Below, piece by piece: positions 1 through 10,177 of a stretch of 39,233 nt of DNA. Source of the stretch: JADLCX01 sp038251595 (lineage in GTDB: Bacteria > Planctomycetota > Phycisphaerae > Phycisphaerales > UBA1924). The first letter of the stretch is position 1, and every line of letters begins with the position of its first letter. The notes under the pieces are model-generated. The model saw nothing but the letters and a program-made list of their open reading frames with translations, was not told the DNA's origin and made no database searches. The DNA is taken from NCBI GenBank assembly GCA_038251595.1, contig JBBSBC010000004.1, forward strand, positions 1 to 39,233. The letters run 5' to 3'. Both the position numbers and the translations under genes were made by a program.

Positions 1-1657
1 ACTCTGCAGAGCTTGCGCCTTCAGGCACATCCAAAAGATCCTGATTGATCTCGGGGTAGCGGTGGTAGATCCATCGTTGGTAGGCTGGCTGGGTCGATGC
101 ACCCGTCGCGGTCGCGGGAGGCTGAACATGCACGATGGCAACGCTCGACCGCCCACCTTCAAACCCCTTGGTCACGATCGGGAAGGGTGGCTCGGGTGCA
201 AGCTCTTCAACTTCAATCGTGTAACCGGTCGGCCCGATCGAGAGCCGCGAACCGCGCTGCACGGGATAGATCGACTCGAACCCTGTCGCCGGGTGTCGAA
301 CAACCAACGCGTGCAGCGTGCCCTTGGGGAGTGAAACCCCAAGATCTCGCCACCGCAGAGCGTTCATGCCCCGTGTGTATTCAACACCGAGCAGCGATTG
401 ATCCTCGACACTCAAAAGGTCAACACGCCGCGCGGCCGAATCGGGCATCAACCGCCAGACCCGACGCGGTTTGGTTGGGTCCGCGGCATCGGGGTCCGAA
501 GGATCAGCGGGAAGATTGAGGTACGCCTCAACCGTGCGCACCGCTTCGGGCGAGCTGCTGCCGAGCTTGCCGGTATCAACATCGCCTGCGCGAAGAAGGC
601 GGGTGACCAGTTCGGCGTACGGCGCGTAACCCACGATCCGGAATCGAATATCCGGATCAACAGAAGCCGCTGGACTCGTGTCCGCAGGTACCTCGATCGA
701 GAGGTCGCGCTGCCCGTTTGCAACCGAACCCGCCATGATGGGTGGGAGCGACTTCAACCCGAGTGCGTTGATGTTGTATTCGTGGTATCGCGGCATACCA
801 GTCAGCAGCCGCTGATCCCACCTGGGCCCGGTGAGTGTGTTGGCCTCGGCTCGACCTTGCTGAAAGAGCCACAACACGGTGCGGGTATTGTCGTAAAACC
901 CGGTCTCGGGGTCGCCGGGTGCGGGCGTTCCATCCTCACTGATCGGGCCGGATGAGAGGAACATATCTCCCTCCTGCTTGTGGGCGGAGTAGTAGATGCT
1001 CCCGAGCGCGATGGTGACAATGCCCGTGTGAACGGTGAGTACGCCGAGATATGGAAAGCTGAACTCGATGCGGCGCAGCGTGGCCGTCACCATATTTGTG
1101 ACAAAGACCAGAAGGATCAGTCGCAGCGGCCACCATGAATAAAACTCAAGTTCCGACATCTCCATCATGGGCAGACGGCGGAACGGCATGGTCTTGTATT
1201 GATCAACAAACGAGCCGAAAAACCGAACACCCGCACCTGTGAGCGGATGGTAGTGCAGGTGCGGGAAGATGAAGTGGTACCACAGCATCACACCACCAAC
1301 CGTCAGCACGGTTCCGCCAAGTATGGCCACAACAAACTTGGTCCCCACCCCTCCCACCCCCCCCACCCCTCCCACCCCTCGCGCCCGCCCCATCGCCCGC
1401 AGCGCAAGCCAGATGGGCAGAGCGACCACGATGACCACCGTGACCGTAAGCGTCAAGACATACAGACCCCAAGTCGGCGCAAGGGCGATGAGGCCGATCG
1501 GAACCGATGCCAGCACACCATAAAGCGCGACAAGCACCAGCATGGACACACCGAGATAGACCGACGAAAATACGCGCAGCACCAGCTTCACCGGAAGCAG
1601 AATGCCGGTCAGATGCTCATCATCCCACTTCTTGTTCCTTACCCACTTCAGGCTCAT
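1..1657 (-). CDS. ResB-like cytochrome c biogenesis protein, 3' end outside window
   Basis: An open frame without stops runs from ATG at 1657 to the left edge (about 552 codons), so the protein is incomplete. Membrane segments appear near residues 20-58, 64-88, 108-130, 176-195 and 203-223, followed by a long extracytoplasmic region. The pattern of a segment with 'VHTGIVTIALGS' just before the soluble domain, then 'KQEGDMFL', resembles ResB/Ccs1, which in system II carries reduced apocytochrome to the heme ligation site. In planctomycetes such proteins are often long ResB-CcsA fusions; the CcsA part would lie off the window. A Gly-Val repeat (residues 94-105) comes from a G-rich tract. The start is 98 nt after the amidohydrolase stop on the same strand, with only a weak TGGA upstream; the frame is open further upstream but has no better start. 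The abundance of c-type cytochromes downstream fits the role. Family call is by pattern only. Confidence 0.7.
   Translation of the reverse strand, partial: MSLKWVRNKKWDDEHLTGILLPVKLVLRVFSSVYLGVSMLVLVALYGVLASVPIGLIALAPTWGLYVLTLTVTVVIVVALPIWLALRAMGRARGVGGVGGVGGVGTKFVVAILGGTVLTVGGVMLWYHFIFPHLHYHPLTGAGVRFFGSFVDQYKTMPFRRLPMMEMSELEFYSWWPLRLILLVFVTNMVTATLRRIEFSFPYLGVLTVHTGIVTIALGSIYYSAHKQEGDMFLSSGPISEDGTPAPGDPETGFYDNTRTVLWLFQQGRAEANTLTGPRWDQRLLTGMPRYHEYNINALGLKSLPPIMAGSVANGQRDLSIEVPADTSPAASVDPDIRFRIVGYAPYAELVTRLLRAGDVDTGKLGSSSPEAVRTVEAYLNLPADPSDPDAADPTKPRRVWRLMPDSAARRVDLLSVEDQSLLGVEYTRGMNALRWRDLGVSLPKGTLHALVVRHPATGFESIYPVQRGSRLSIGPTGYTIEVEELAPEPPFPIVTKGFEGGRSSVAIVHVQPPATATGASTQPAYQRWIYHRYPEINQDLLDVPEGASSAE
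1343..1379 (-). repeat. G-rich low-complexity tract inside the ResB-like gene
   Basis: On the plus strand this is a run of C-tracts separated by single A or T bases; the coding (minus) strand therefore carries at least six runs of three or more G with one-base spacers. It encodes a short Gly-Val repeat in a linker between two membrane segments. The pattern fits a G-quadruplex-forming sequence and a slippage-prone microsatellite. Confidence 0.8.
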
Positions 1658-1755
1658 AGGCGGTCCATTAAGATTGCCGACGGCGTGTTGATCGTGGTAC
1701 GGCCACTGCAACGAGGACGACCAATGGTAGGCATTCAGTAGGTCTTCTGGCAGGG

Positions 1756-3168
1756 CTAGGGGGTGTAGGTTCTTGTCAAACCAGAAATTGTATCGATGAA
1801 CAGGAGCTGCAGGGTACGACTTCCACCCAGCAAGTCTTTGCCAACCACTGACTCATGAGGGACTTCGTGCAATGAAGTCGTACCGATTCCCACTTTGTTG
1901 AGCCCCGCGATCGGGTGGCCAATGCCGAACTTGAAGGCGGCAGGTTCCAAACCGAGCGTGAGAGCACCGTTGATGGTCCCCATTCGCAGGAGCGTGGAAG
2001 GGTCGGTGCCATCGCGCTGGTGAAGCAGGGCCATCTCTTTGAGGATGCTCATGCCGACCGATGGGCTGACGGAATCGTGGGGCAGGTTCACGATCGAGTC
2101 GGTGCCCAAGGCGACGGTGATGCCTGCGTTGAGCATCGCTCGATAGCGGTGCGGGCCGAAATGCCGCGATGCTCCGAAGTAGCTGGATGCGTGAGGGCAA
2201 TGGACAACGCTTGCCCGCGCGTGGGCGAGAATCTCGATGGCCCGATCATCGGCATCATTGACGTGGGCGACGAGCATGGGCGCTTGGCCGAGCACTTTCG
2301 AGAGATGCTCGACGGGTGATCGCCCGAGGCCGATCTCGGCCAACATGGCATCGTCCCAGATTCCGAGCGATTCCAGCATTTCGCGCTGCGGGCCGCGTGC
2401 GTTCGCAACAAACTCGTGTTCCTCAGCCGATTCGGCGAGATGGGTGCAGCTCCGGACGCTTGGCCCGAGGATCTGGCGCGCCCGGTTGATGGCTTCGGCA
2501 TAGACCCCGAGGGCGACGGTGTTGGGGGCATGCGGCTGGATACCCAGACCGTTTCCGCTCGTCGCGTCAAGGGCGGCCGCCATCAATGTGTCCGTGATCG
2601 CTTCGAGCCCACGCGCTGCCCCTTTGCCGATACCGAAGAACTCGAGGAAGGAGATGCCGCGGATTCCTGCGGCAGATCGTGTTCTCCATGGAACCAGCGA
2701 GGGTCGGCCCATAGGTGCGCCTGCGATGTCGCCAATCGCGACGGTGCCGCCCGCGAGGCTTAACGCCAGACCGCTCCGGACCGAGTCGGAAATCATCGCG
2801 GCATCGGTATGTCGGCCATCGCGGATCATGTTGATCCAAGGAACAAACCCTTGGTCGGGATTGTGCGGGCGCGGGCCGAGGTGGGTGAGATCGAGGTGGG
2901 TATGGGCGTTGACCAGACCCGGGATGACCACCGAGTCGGGGCAACCGATAACTTCCGCATATTGGTTCGCGGGATGCGAGAGAACATCGGAGGTTTGTCC
3001 GACCGCGAGCGTGCGCGTGTGCCACCCCTGCCCACCCACATCCGGGCTTGTATGCACTTCAAAGAGAACCGAACCGGGCGCGGCGAAGAAGCCCGAGCCA
3101 TCCATCAGGGCGGCGGCATCAACACGAACGAAGTTCGACGTGTGGTGGGTTGGAGCGGGCGCTTTCAT
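1756..3168 (-). CDS. Metal-dependent amidohydrolase (TrzA/AtzA/MtaD-like deaminase branch)
   Basis: 470 residues. The metal site of the amidohydrolase superfamily is visible in order: HTH at 89-91 (followed by LD), HLAE at 243-246, H302 in 'LVAHVNDAD', and D357 in 'LGTDS'. The 'HLAES.EE' element and 'VVHCPHASSYFG' (322-332) are typical of the chlorohydrolase/5-methylthioadenosine-S-adenosylhomocysteine deaminase branch, which mostly deaminates aromatic amines or purines. A possible role is aminofutalosine deaminase in the futalosine menaquinone route, which would suit a menaquinol-based respiratory locus, but nothing in the sequence fixes the substrate. It lies divergent to the OmpA-like gene (139 nt between starts) and upstream of the ResB-like gene on the same strand. 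No signal peptide, so presumably cytoplasmic. The ribosome binding site is weak. Confidence 0.85.
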   Translation of the reverse strand: MKAPAPTHHTSNFVRVDAAALMDGSGFFAAPGSVLFEVHTSPDVGGQGWHTRTLAVGQTSDVLSHPANQYAEVIGCPDSVVIPGLVNAHTHLDLTHLGPRPHNPDQGFVPWINMIRDGRHTDAAMISDSVRSGLALSLAGGTVAIGDIAGAPMGRPSLVPWRTRSAAGIRGISFLEFFGIGKGAARGLEAITDTLMAAALDATSGNGLGIQPHAPNTVALGVYAEAINRARQILGPSVRSCTHLAESAEEHEFVANARGPQREMLESLGIWDDAMLAEIGLGRSPVEHLSKVLGQAPMLVAHVNDADDRAIEILAHARASVVHCPHASSYFGASRHFGPHRYRAMLNAGITVALGTDSIVNLPHDSVSPSVGMSILKEMALLHQRDGTDPSTLLRMGTINGALTLGLEPAAFKFGIGHPIAGLNKVGIGTTSLHEVPHESVVGKDLLGGSRTLQLLFIDTISGLTRTYTP

Positions 3169-3307
3169 GGATCTTCGGGGCGGGTGTCGATACTCTCAGG
3201 CCCAGCGGACAAGTTGCGCGCACAAGGCCCGCCACAGCGTATGCTGGGAGACGACGGGGCTCGGATGGCGGAGTGCCTTCCGACCAGAAATCAACGGAGT
3301 ACGACGG

Positions 3308-4222
3308 ATGCAAGCGAACCTTATCATGAACGACACACACGGACGCGGCCTTCTGCACGCGATCAAGACCCTTATTGCGATGACCTTTGTTGGCGTGCTC
3401 GCCTCTGGGCTTGGCGGGTGCAACGCGGGCGGGAACAATCTGCTCGAAGCCAATCGGGCTCTTCAGGAGCGCGTGACCGCGTTGGTTGCGGAGAACGAAT
3501 CGCTGCAGAGCACCAACCAGCAACTCCAAGAGGCTCTGGCGGCACGCGACCGGGCAATCGCCGAGTTGAACGCCCTGATGGGCGACCTTCGCGCCGGCTC
3601 GGGCGGGATGGATGCGAAGTATCAGGACCTTATGAATCGCTTGAACAGCATGAAGTTCGGAAGTCTTGATCCGGAGACGGATGCCGCGCTCCGCGAACTT
3701 GCGGCTCAGCACCCGGATCTTATTGAGTACATTCCGGAACTTGGGCTGCTGCGGTTCAAGAGTGATGTGACGTTTGATTCAGGCTCGGATGCGGTGAAGG
3801 ATGCGGCACGCCCGACACTCCGCCAGCTTGCCGAGATTTTGAACGGCGCGGCGGGCGCGTATGACGTGAAGATTCTGGGGCATACCGATGCTCAGCCGGT
3901 TGTCCGCGCCAAGGCGCAGCACCCGACCAACATGCACCTTTCGGCGCATCGGTCGATCAGCGTTCGTCGGGAACTTGTCGGGATGGGTGTCGCGGCCCAG
4001 CGGTTTGAAGTCGCGGGTCGTGGCGAGTTTGATCCGATCGTGCCGAACGGCTCGGATGGGAAGTCGGCACAGAACCGCCGCGTTGAGGTCTATCTGATCA
4101 AGGCTTTCGGCCGGAACGCCAACGCTCCGCGGGGAGATGCGATTGAGGCGGCACCTGCGAGTACACCGGCACGAAGACCCGCCGCGGTTCCGGCCCGTCG
4201 CGGCGAAGAGATAATGAAGTAA
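3308..4222 (+). CDS. OmpA/Pal-like peptidoglycan-binding lipoprotein
   Basis: 304 residues. The start at 3308 is preceded by GGAG at 3296-3299 with 8-nt spacing; the frame is open far upstream but that part is the shadow of the amidohydrolase. A signal segment (about 18-37) ends in a lipobox-like LGGC with Cys38. A coiled-coil-like stretch follows (about 44-92), then a C-terminal OmpA domain (about 149-264) containing GHTD at 191-194 and the peptidoglycan-binding helix pattern N208-x2-L211-x3-R215, and the closing 'QNRRVEVYL'. Such proteins tether the outer membrane to the cell wall. The tail is rich in Ala, Pro and Arg. A perfect 12-bp terminator hairpin lies about 70 nt downstream, so it is probably a single-gene unit. 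Confidence 0.88.
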   Translation: MQANLIMNDTHGRGLLHAIKTLIAMTFVGVLASGLGGCNAGGNNLLEANRALQERVTALVAENESLQSTNQQLQEALAARDRAIAELNALMGDLRAGSGGMDAKYQDLMNRLNSMKFGSLDPETDAALRELAAQHPDLIEYIPELGLLRFKSDVTFDSGSDAVKDAARPTLRQLAEILNGAAGAYDVKILGHTDAQPVVRAKAQHPTNMHLSAHRSISVRRELVGMGVAAQRFEVAGRGEFDPIVPNGSDGKSAQNRRVEVYLIKAFGRNANAPRGDAIEAAPASTPARRPAAVPARRGEEIMK

Positions 4223-4290
4223 GTGATGGATGCGCCCGAAGGTTTGGACTGAACGACAGGACGACTGGCCGAATCAATGTTGAAGTTCAC

Positions 4291-4319
4291 AAGCCCCGGT
4301 CATGCTGACCGGGGCTTTT
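4291..4319 (+). terminator. Intrinsic terminator after the OmpA-like gene
   Basis: Perfect 12-bp inverted repeat (4291-4302 and 4306-4317) around a 3-nt loop, followed by a short T run. It sits between the converging OmpA-like gene and the end of the respiratory operon, so it may stop transcription in both directions, though the T run favours the plus strand. Confidence 0.85.
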
Positions 4320-4356
4320 CATTGGGTGGATCAGATCGCGGCAGAATCTTTGCGCA

Positions 4357-5223
4357 TCAGGCACGCTTTGGCCTGCGGCGGATGTTGGAGGCAACGGCGA
4401 AGAAAATCGCGATCGAGAAGGTCAAGCCGGCGAGCATTACGACCGGAAGGGTCCAACTGAGCGTGCGGAAACTGAAGGCCGTATCGCTGAACTTGTACTT
4501 GGGAACATTCAGCCGCGGGATGGTGTGCATGGCGGCGAAGTATTCGATGCTGCGCTCGGCGAGCGGGGGCATGTCGGAGATGGACTTGAGCCTGGTGTCA
4601 GGCGGGATGGCGCGCGCCGCGGACTCGGCACGCTCGACGAATGCACGCTCGTACATGGGATTGGCCATCGGCCAGCGGCGTGTCTCGGTCGTGATCGTGC
4701 CATCGGGGTTGAAGTCATGAAAATCAAAGAGCCACTCGGTTCGACGAACCGAACCCCAGGTGTCGGCATCGAATCCCTCTGGCGTGCGGCGGATGATGAG
4801 CATCAAGCGCTCGGAGCCGGGTCTTGAATGGGGGTTGCCAACAGCATCACGCTCGACCTCGTTGATCGCGAGGAGCTTGGCCCACTCCTCGTAGATATCG
4901 AGCCTGGGCATGTTGGGCGCGGGGGGACGGTGAACGGCCACAAGCTTGGTGATCGGGGCGGGAGCGGATGACTCTTCGGGCACGGGCTCGCCGTAGGTTA
5001 ACTTAAGAAAATAGGAATTCTTACTTTCACCCTCGCCGGGCAGATCATCGACCTTGAGCAGCGGGAAGCCCTGAAGCCTGGTCTGACGCGCGATGATCGT
5101 CTCGGCGTGGTAGCGGGTGTAATGGGCGTTGGTGTTGAAGTTGCCGATCCGCTTGGCCATGGGGAAGGCCGCGCCCACGAAGGCGGCCGCCGAGGCGAGC
5201 GTGATGATCCATGCTCTGTTCAT
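4357..5223 (-). CDS. Unidentified membrane-anchored protein at the end of the respiratory operon
   Basis: 288 residues from ATG at 5223; the frame extends to an ATG at 5280 but the added residues look non-coding and the 5223 start gives a clean N-terminal hydrophobic segment ('AWIITLASAAAFVGAAF', about 4-20). A soluble middle of about 220 residues is predicted to be extracytoplasmic, and a second membrane segment lies near 250-275, followed by a basic tail. There are no cysteines in the soluble part and no heme or copper motif. I do not recognise the family. It is the last gene read in the act-cox operon, 99 nt after coxD, and is followed by the terminator region, so an accessory or assembly role in the oxidase is plausible but unproven. 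Confidence 0.75.
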   Translation of the reverse strand: MNRAWIITLASAAAFVGAAFPMAKRIGNFNTNAHYTRYHAETIIARQTRLQGFPLLKVDDLPGEGESKNSYFLKLTYGEPVPEESSAPAPITKLVAVHRPPAPNMPRLDIYEEWAKLLAINEVERDAVGNPHSRPGSERLMLIIRRTPEGFDADTWGSVRRTEWLFDFHDFNPDGTITTETRRWPMANPMYERAFVERAESAARAIPPDTRLKSISDMPPLAERSIEYFAAMHTIPRLNVPKYKFSDTAFSFRTLSWTLPVVMLAGLTFSIAIFFAVASNIRRRPKRA

Positions 5224-5322
5224 ATTGTGCCGTGCGTGCTGAAGATCTGGAATCGAGCCGGAAGGTGTGGGCACCAACATAGCGGTGCTTGACGGCTCAG
5301 AACCGCGGCTGCGCAGGACGGG

Positions 5323-6108
5323 TCAGTGTTCTGCGGGCGCGGGGGTGTCGGAGGGTGCGGGGGCTGGGGACGGGGCGGGCTTGTCGGTGGGTTTGGGCGC
5401 AGGCGGTGCGTGATCGTCGGCGGCGTGGGGGGCGTGGTTTCCGTGACCATCGGCCGCGGCGGGAGTGAACTCGGGAAGGGTGAGCCCCATGATGGGGCGG
5501 CTGATGTTCGAGTCGCTTCCGCTGGCGGGTGCGGGGCGGGAAAAGCCGGCGTTGGTGATGCTCTCTCGTGGAGCGTGACCACCACCATGGGCGTGGGTGT
5601 CGTGCGATGAGCCGTGACCAGCGTGCTTGCCGGGCGCGAAACGGCCGATGCCATTTTTTTGCTCGAACCTGGCGAGGTCAACGATGGATTGCACGTTGTC
5701 TTCGAGCTTGGGGACCTTCATGCGTTCGGCGATATCGCCCAGGGGGAGACCGCCCATATCGAGCTTGCCACCCTCGTAGATGTATTGGCCCTTGAAGCGA
5801 TCAATCGTCTTGCGCTGGCCAAGGTCCATGGCTGTGAAGCCGAGGAAGAAGGCCACGGTGATGAGGGTGAACACGAAGATCATCGTGTTGAGGGGGTTGT
5901 CGTACTTGAGCTGCATGAAGAACGTCACGACCAACACCGTCTTGACGACCGCGATGGAAAGGGCAACCGCGACGTTGAGCCACTGTGGGATCTCAACGTT
6001 GAGGGTGGAAGAGATCCACGCTTCGATGGCCGCGGCACCGACCGTGGCGAAGGTGAAGAAGAGGAGCGTGATGAGCACGAACCGGAGCGTCCAGATGCTG
6101 ACGATCAC
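5323..6108 (-). CDS. coxD: Cytochrome c oxidase subunit IV-like protein (prokaryotic COX4 type)
   Basis: Three membrane segments lie in the first ~105 residues, with the COX4/CtaF-like stretch 'VKTVLVVTFFMQLKYD' in the middle helix. The remaining ~150 residues are a hydrophilic tail rich in His, Pro and Ala ('DTHAHGGGHAP', 'GHGNHAPHAADDHAP'). Subunit IV proteins are small helpers of heme-copper oxidases; this one is long because of the tail. The annotated GTG at 6108 has no ribosome binding site, and the frame stays open upstream to a stop at 6256-6258, encoding a His-rich leader without any ATG, GTG or TTG. An AAG at 6180-6178, preceded by AAGAG, would make a natural start if it were ATG. 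The true N terminus is therefore uncertain. Confidence 0.8.
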   Translation of the reverse strand: MIVSIWTLRFVLITLLFFTFATVGAAAIEAWISSTLNVEIPQWLNVAVALSIAVVKTVLVVTFFMQLKYDNPLNTMIFVFTLITVAFFLGFTAMDLGQRKTIDRFKGQYIYEGGKLDMGGLPLGDIAERMKVPKLEDNVQSIVDLARFEQKNGIGRFAPGKHAGHGSSHDTHAHGGGHAPRESITNAGFSRPAPASGSDSNISRPIMGLTLPEFTPAAADGHGNHAPHAADDHAPPAPKPTDKPAPSPAPAPSDTPAPAEH

Positions 6109-6305
6109 GTGACCGTGGTCTTTGTGACCGTGAGCATCGAACTCTTCGGCGTGCGTGTGGGGTGCGGCGTGTGCGGACTTGGTTGGCTCTTGGGGCTGGC
6201 ACTGGATGTGCCGGGGGGCGGGGGGAGGTGCGTCGAGAGAGAGAAGAGCGAAAGCTTATAGTGCTGAGAGCGAGGTTGGGATTGGATGCCTGGTTGGGCT
6301 TGTAC

Positions 6306-7028
6306 TCAGTGGATGAGGTAGAGGAGGGGGAAGAGGAAGATCCAGACGATATCAACGATGTGCCAGTAGAGGCCCACACCTTCGACGGCGTTGTAGTGGC
6401 CGGGGCCGAAGTGGCCCTTCTTGGCACGCAGGTAGAGCCAGACAAACAGGCCCATACCGACGATGACGTGGCTGGCGTGGATGCCGGTCGCACCCCAATA
6501 CACGCCCCACCAAAGCGGCTCGTACTCGCTGCGCGGGGTTGGGAAGAAGTAATACTTGCCGGGAAGCTCGCCGGCCTTGATCTTGGGGAGGTATTCAAAG
6601 ACGAACTTGATGACCAGGAAGCCAAGCCCGCAAAAGAACGTGATGATGATGTTGATCTTGAGCCACTTGAGGTTGCCGACCTGCGCGTGGCGCACGGCTG
6701 ATGCAACCGTGTAGGACGAGAGGAGCAAGATCACGGTGTTGAGAAGCCCCCAACTGGTCTTGAGCAGGCTTGAACCACCGATGAACGCTTCGGGGTGCCA
6801 CATGCGCAAGATGGCATAGCCGCAGAACATGCCGCTGAAGAGCAGGATCTCGGTGGCGAGGAAGAGCCAGACACCCATCTTCACCGCGTCGAACTCGTGC
6901 TCGCGGTCGATAAAGTGGTGTGCGGCGTGGTATCGCTCGTGGTAGGGTTTGGAGGTATCCACATCGGCACCGGGCTGGTCGTGCCCGGGGCCGTGGGAAC
7001 CGTGTGTGCCGAGATCGATGGTGGTCAT
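6306..7028 (-). CDS. coxC: Cytochrome c oxidase subunit III
   Basis: 240 residues with about five membrane segments. Typical subunit III elements are 'KMGVWLFLATEILLFSGMF' near residue 50, 'ASAVRHAQVGN', and the C-terminal 'GIHASHVIVGMG' and 'YWHIVDIVWIFLFPLLYL'. Subunit III stabilises the oxidase and shapes oxygen and proton access. The N terminus is His/Gly-rich ('GTHGSHGPGHDQPGAD'), as in several other proteins of this operon. An in-frame ATG 10 codons upstream (7058) is an alternative start; neither has a clear Shine-Dalgarno sequence. It follows coxA with a 160-nt spacer that holds a small stem-loop. Confidence 0.95.
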   Translation of the reverse strand: MTTIDLGTHGSHGPGHDQPGADVDTSKPYHERYHAAHHFIDREHEFDAVKMGVWLFLATEILLFSGMFCGYAILRMWHPEAFIGGSSLLKTSWGLLNTVILLLSSYTVASAVRHAQVGNLKWLKINIIITFFCGLGFLVIKFVFEYLPKIKAGELPGKYYFFPTPRSEYEPLWWGVYWGATGIHASHVIVGMGLFVWLYLRAKKGHFGPGHYNAVEGVGLYWHIVDIVWIFLFPLLYLIH

Positions 7029-7158
7029 GGGTGGATCGCAGAGAAGCGGATTGGTCATCGTCGAAGGCTGAGACGGACAAGGGTATGGACGACCGATGCT
7101 CTGCGGGTTCTCCTGTCGAGGGGCGGTGCGAGGGGAGCGGAAAGAAGCGAATGAGAAT

Positions 7159-7176
7159 CCCGAGCTTGCGCTCGGG
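7159..7176 (-). other. Stem-loop in the coxA-coxC spacer
   Basis: Perfect 7-bp GC-rich stem (7159-7165 with 7170-7176) that in the minus-strand RNA closes a GCAA tetraloop, a very stable loop type. It begins 12 nt after the coxA stop. No U run follows, so it is more likely a message-stabilising or weak attenuating hairpin than a full terminator. Confidence 0.6.
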
Positions 7177-7188
7177 GCTCTCTGTGTG

Positions 7189-8940
<1,752 letters not shown>

Positions 8941-9055
8941 GATGGGTTACCCCCTGTGAGAGGTCGTGAACAAATGGTGTCGGAGGCCGGAAAGAATCGT
9001 GTAGGTTGAGTTTATTGCTGCGAGGCGTGGGTATGTTGTGTGGTTTGGGGGCGGA

Positions 9056-10177
9056 TTACTTTTTGCCTTCAGCTGCTTTCTTCTTCTGCTCGTCGTAGGC
9101 GGCGTTGGCAGCGTCGATCTCAGCCTTGTTGCCCTTGTCGGAGATGCTCTTGAGGTAGGTGACCAGCGCTTCGAGTTCGAGTGGATTGATCTGCCCCTGG
9201 TAGTTGGGCATGCTGGTCGGATAGGTCTTGACGATGTGAAGCTGGGAGTTGAGGATGTTGTCCTTCAGCCATTGTTCATCGGCAACATGCTTGGAACCGT
9301 CGGCGTACTCGTGTTCGTAGCCATACCAGTTCTTCCACGGGGGGCCGGTGTTGGGCTTGTCTTCATTGGAGTGGCAGGTGAAGCAGTTCTTCATCCTGTA
9401 AAGCCGCTGGCCGTAGTCGAGAAGGGTCCACTTCTTGTCAGGACCGATCGCGGCCTGATAAATCGTCTGCTCGTATTCTTCGGGTTCGAGAACCCTGATC
9501 TTGGCGCCCATCTCGGAATGCTTGTCGCCGCAATATTCGGCGCAGAAGACGTTGTGCTCACCGAGTTCTTCGGGCAGGAACCACATGCTGGTGTAGCGAT
9601 TGGGGATGACGTCAATCTTGGTGCGAAAGTCGGGGATGTAGAAGGCGTGCAGCACATCCATGCTTGTGAGGATGAGCTTGACAGGACGACCCTTGGGAAC
9701 CCAGATCACGGGGACGGGGTAGTTCGACTTGGTCAACTCCGCGGTCTCGCGATCGGCCTGCGCACCGTTCTTATAGGTGGCGGTCCAGTTCCACTTCTGG
9801 CCCATGATGCGGATCTCTTCGGCATCGGCCGGTGCCGAGAGCTTGTTGACGTAGCCCTTGAAGCCGTAGTAGAAAATCGGCACCATGATGAGGAGCGGGA
9901 TGATCGACCAGCTCAGTTCGAGCGGCGTGTTGTGCGCGGCGGAGACCTGGTAGTTTCGGGCCTGCTTGCTGCGATGGTACTTGATGCCGAAGTACCCGAG
10001 CAGGATCATCAACAAGATGAACGAGACAATGTTCACCCAGAGGATGTACATGAAAAGCGACTCGGTCTGGGTGGCCTGGGCAGTCTTGCCCGTCGTGCCA
10101 AACCAATAGGCCGCGGAGAAGATGTTGCTGGTCCCCCCGCTGCTGTTGCTGGCCAATATCCAAGAGATCGTGCTCAT
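9056..10177 (-). CDS. coxB: Cytochrome c oxidase subunit II with fused heme c domain
   Basis: 373 residues from the ATG at 10177, which overlaps the Sco stop codon by 4 nt (ATGA), implying coupled translation; the frame upstream of this is a shadow. Two membrane helices (about 45-64 and 88-106) precede the cupredoxin domain. CuA ligands are H177, C212, E214, C216, H220 and M223 ('CAEYCGDKHSEM'). The C-terminal cytochrome c domain has CFTCH at 265-269 and a likely axial Met323. The fusion makes this a caa3-type oxidase, able to take electrons directly from alternative complex III. The last ~25 residues are a Lys/Ala-rich tail. Confidence 0.97.
   Translation of the reverse strand: MSTISWILASNSSGGTSNIFSAAYWFGTTGKTAQATQTESLFMYILWVNIVSFILLMILLGYFGIKYHRSKQARNYQVSAAHNTPLELSWSIIPLLIMVPIFYYGFKGYVNKLSAPADAEEIRIMGQKWNWTATYKNGAQADRETAELTKSNYPVPVIWVPKGRPVKLILTSMDVLHAFYIPDFRTKIDVIPNRYTSMWFLPEELGEHNVFCAEYCGDKHSEMGAKIRVLEPEEYEQTIYQAAIGPDKKWTLLDYGQRLYRMKNCFTCHSNEDKPNTGPPWKNWYGYEHEYADGSKHVADEQWLKDNILNSQLHIVKTYPTSMPNYQGQINPLELEALVTYLKSISDKGNKAEIDAANAAYDEQKKKAAEGKK

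Noticed and set aside
2519..3307. Long plus-strand open frame continuing into the OmpA-like gene
   Set aside because: It is the complement of the amidohydrolase gene, with no domain content; the good ribosome binding site at 3296 places the real start at 3308.
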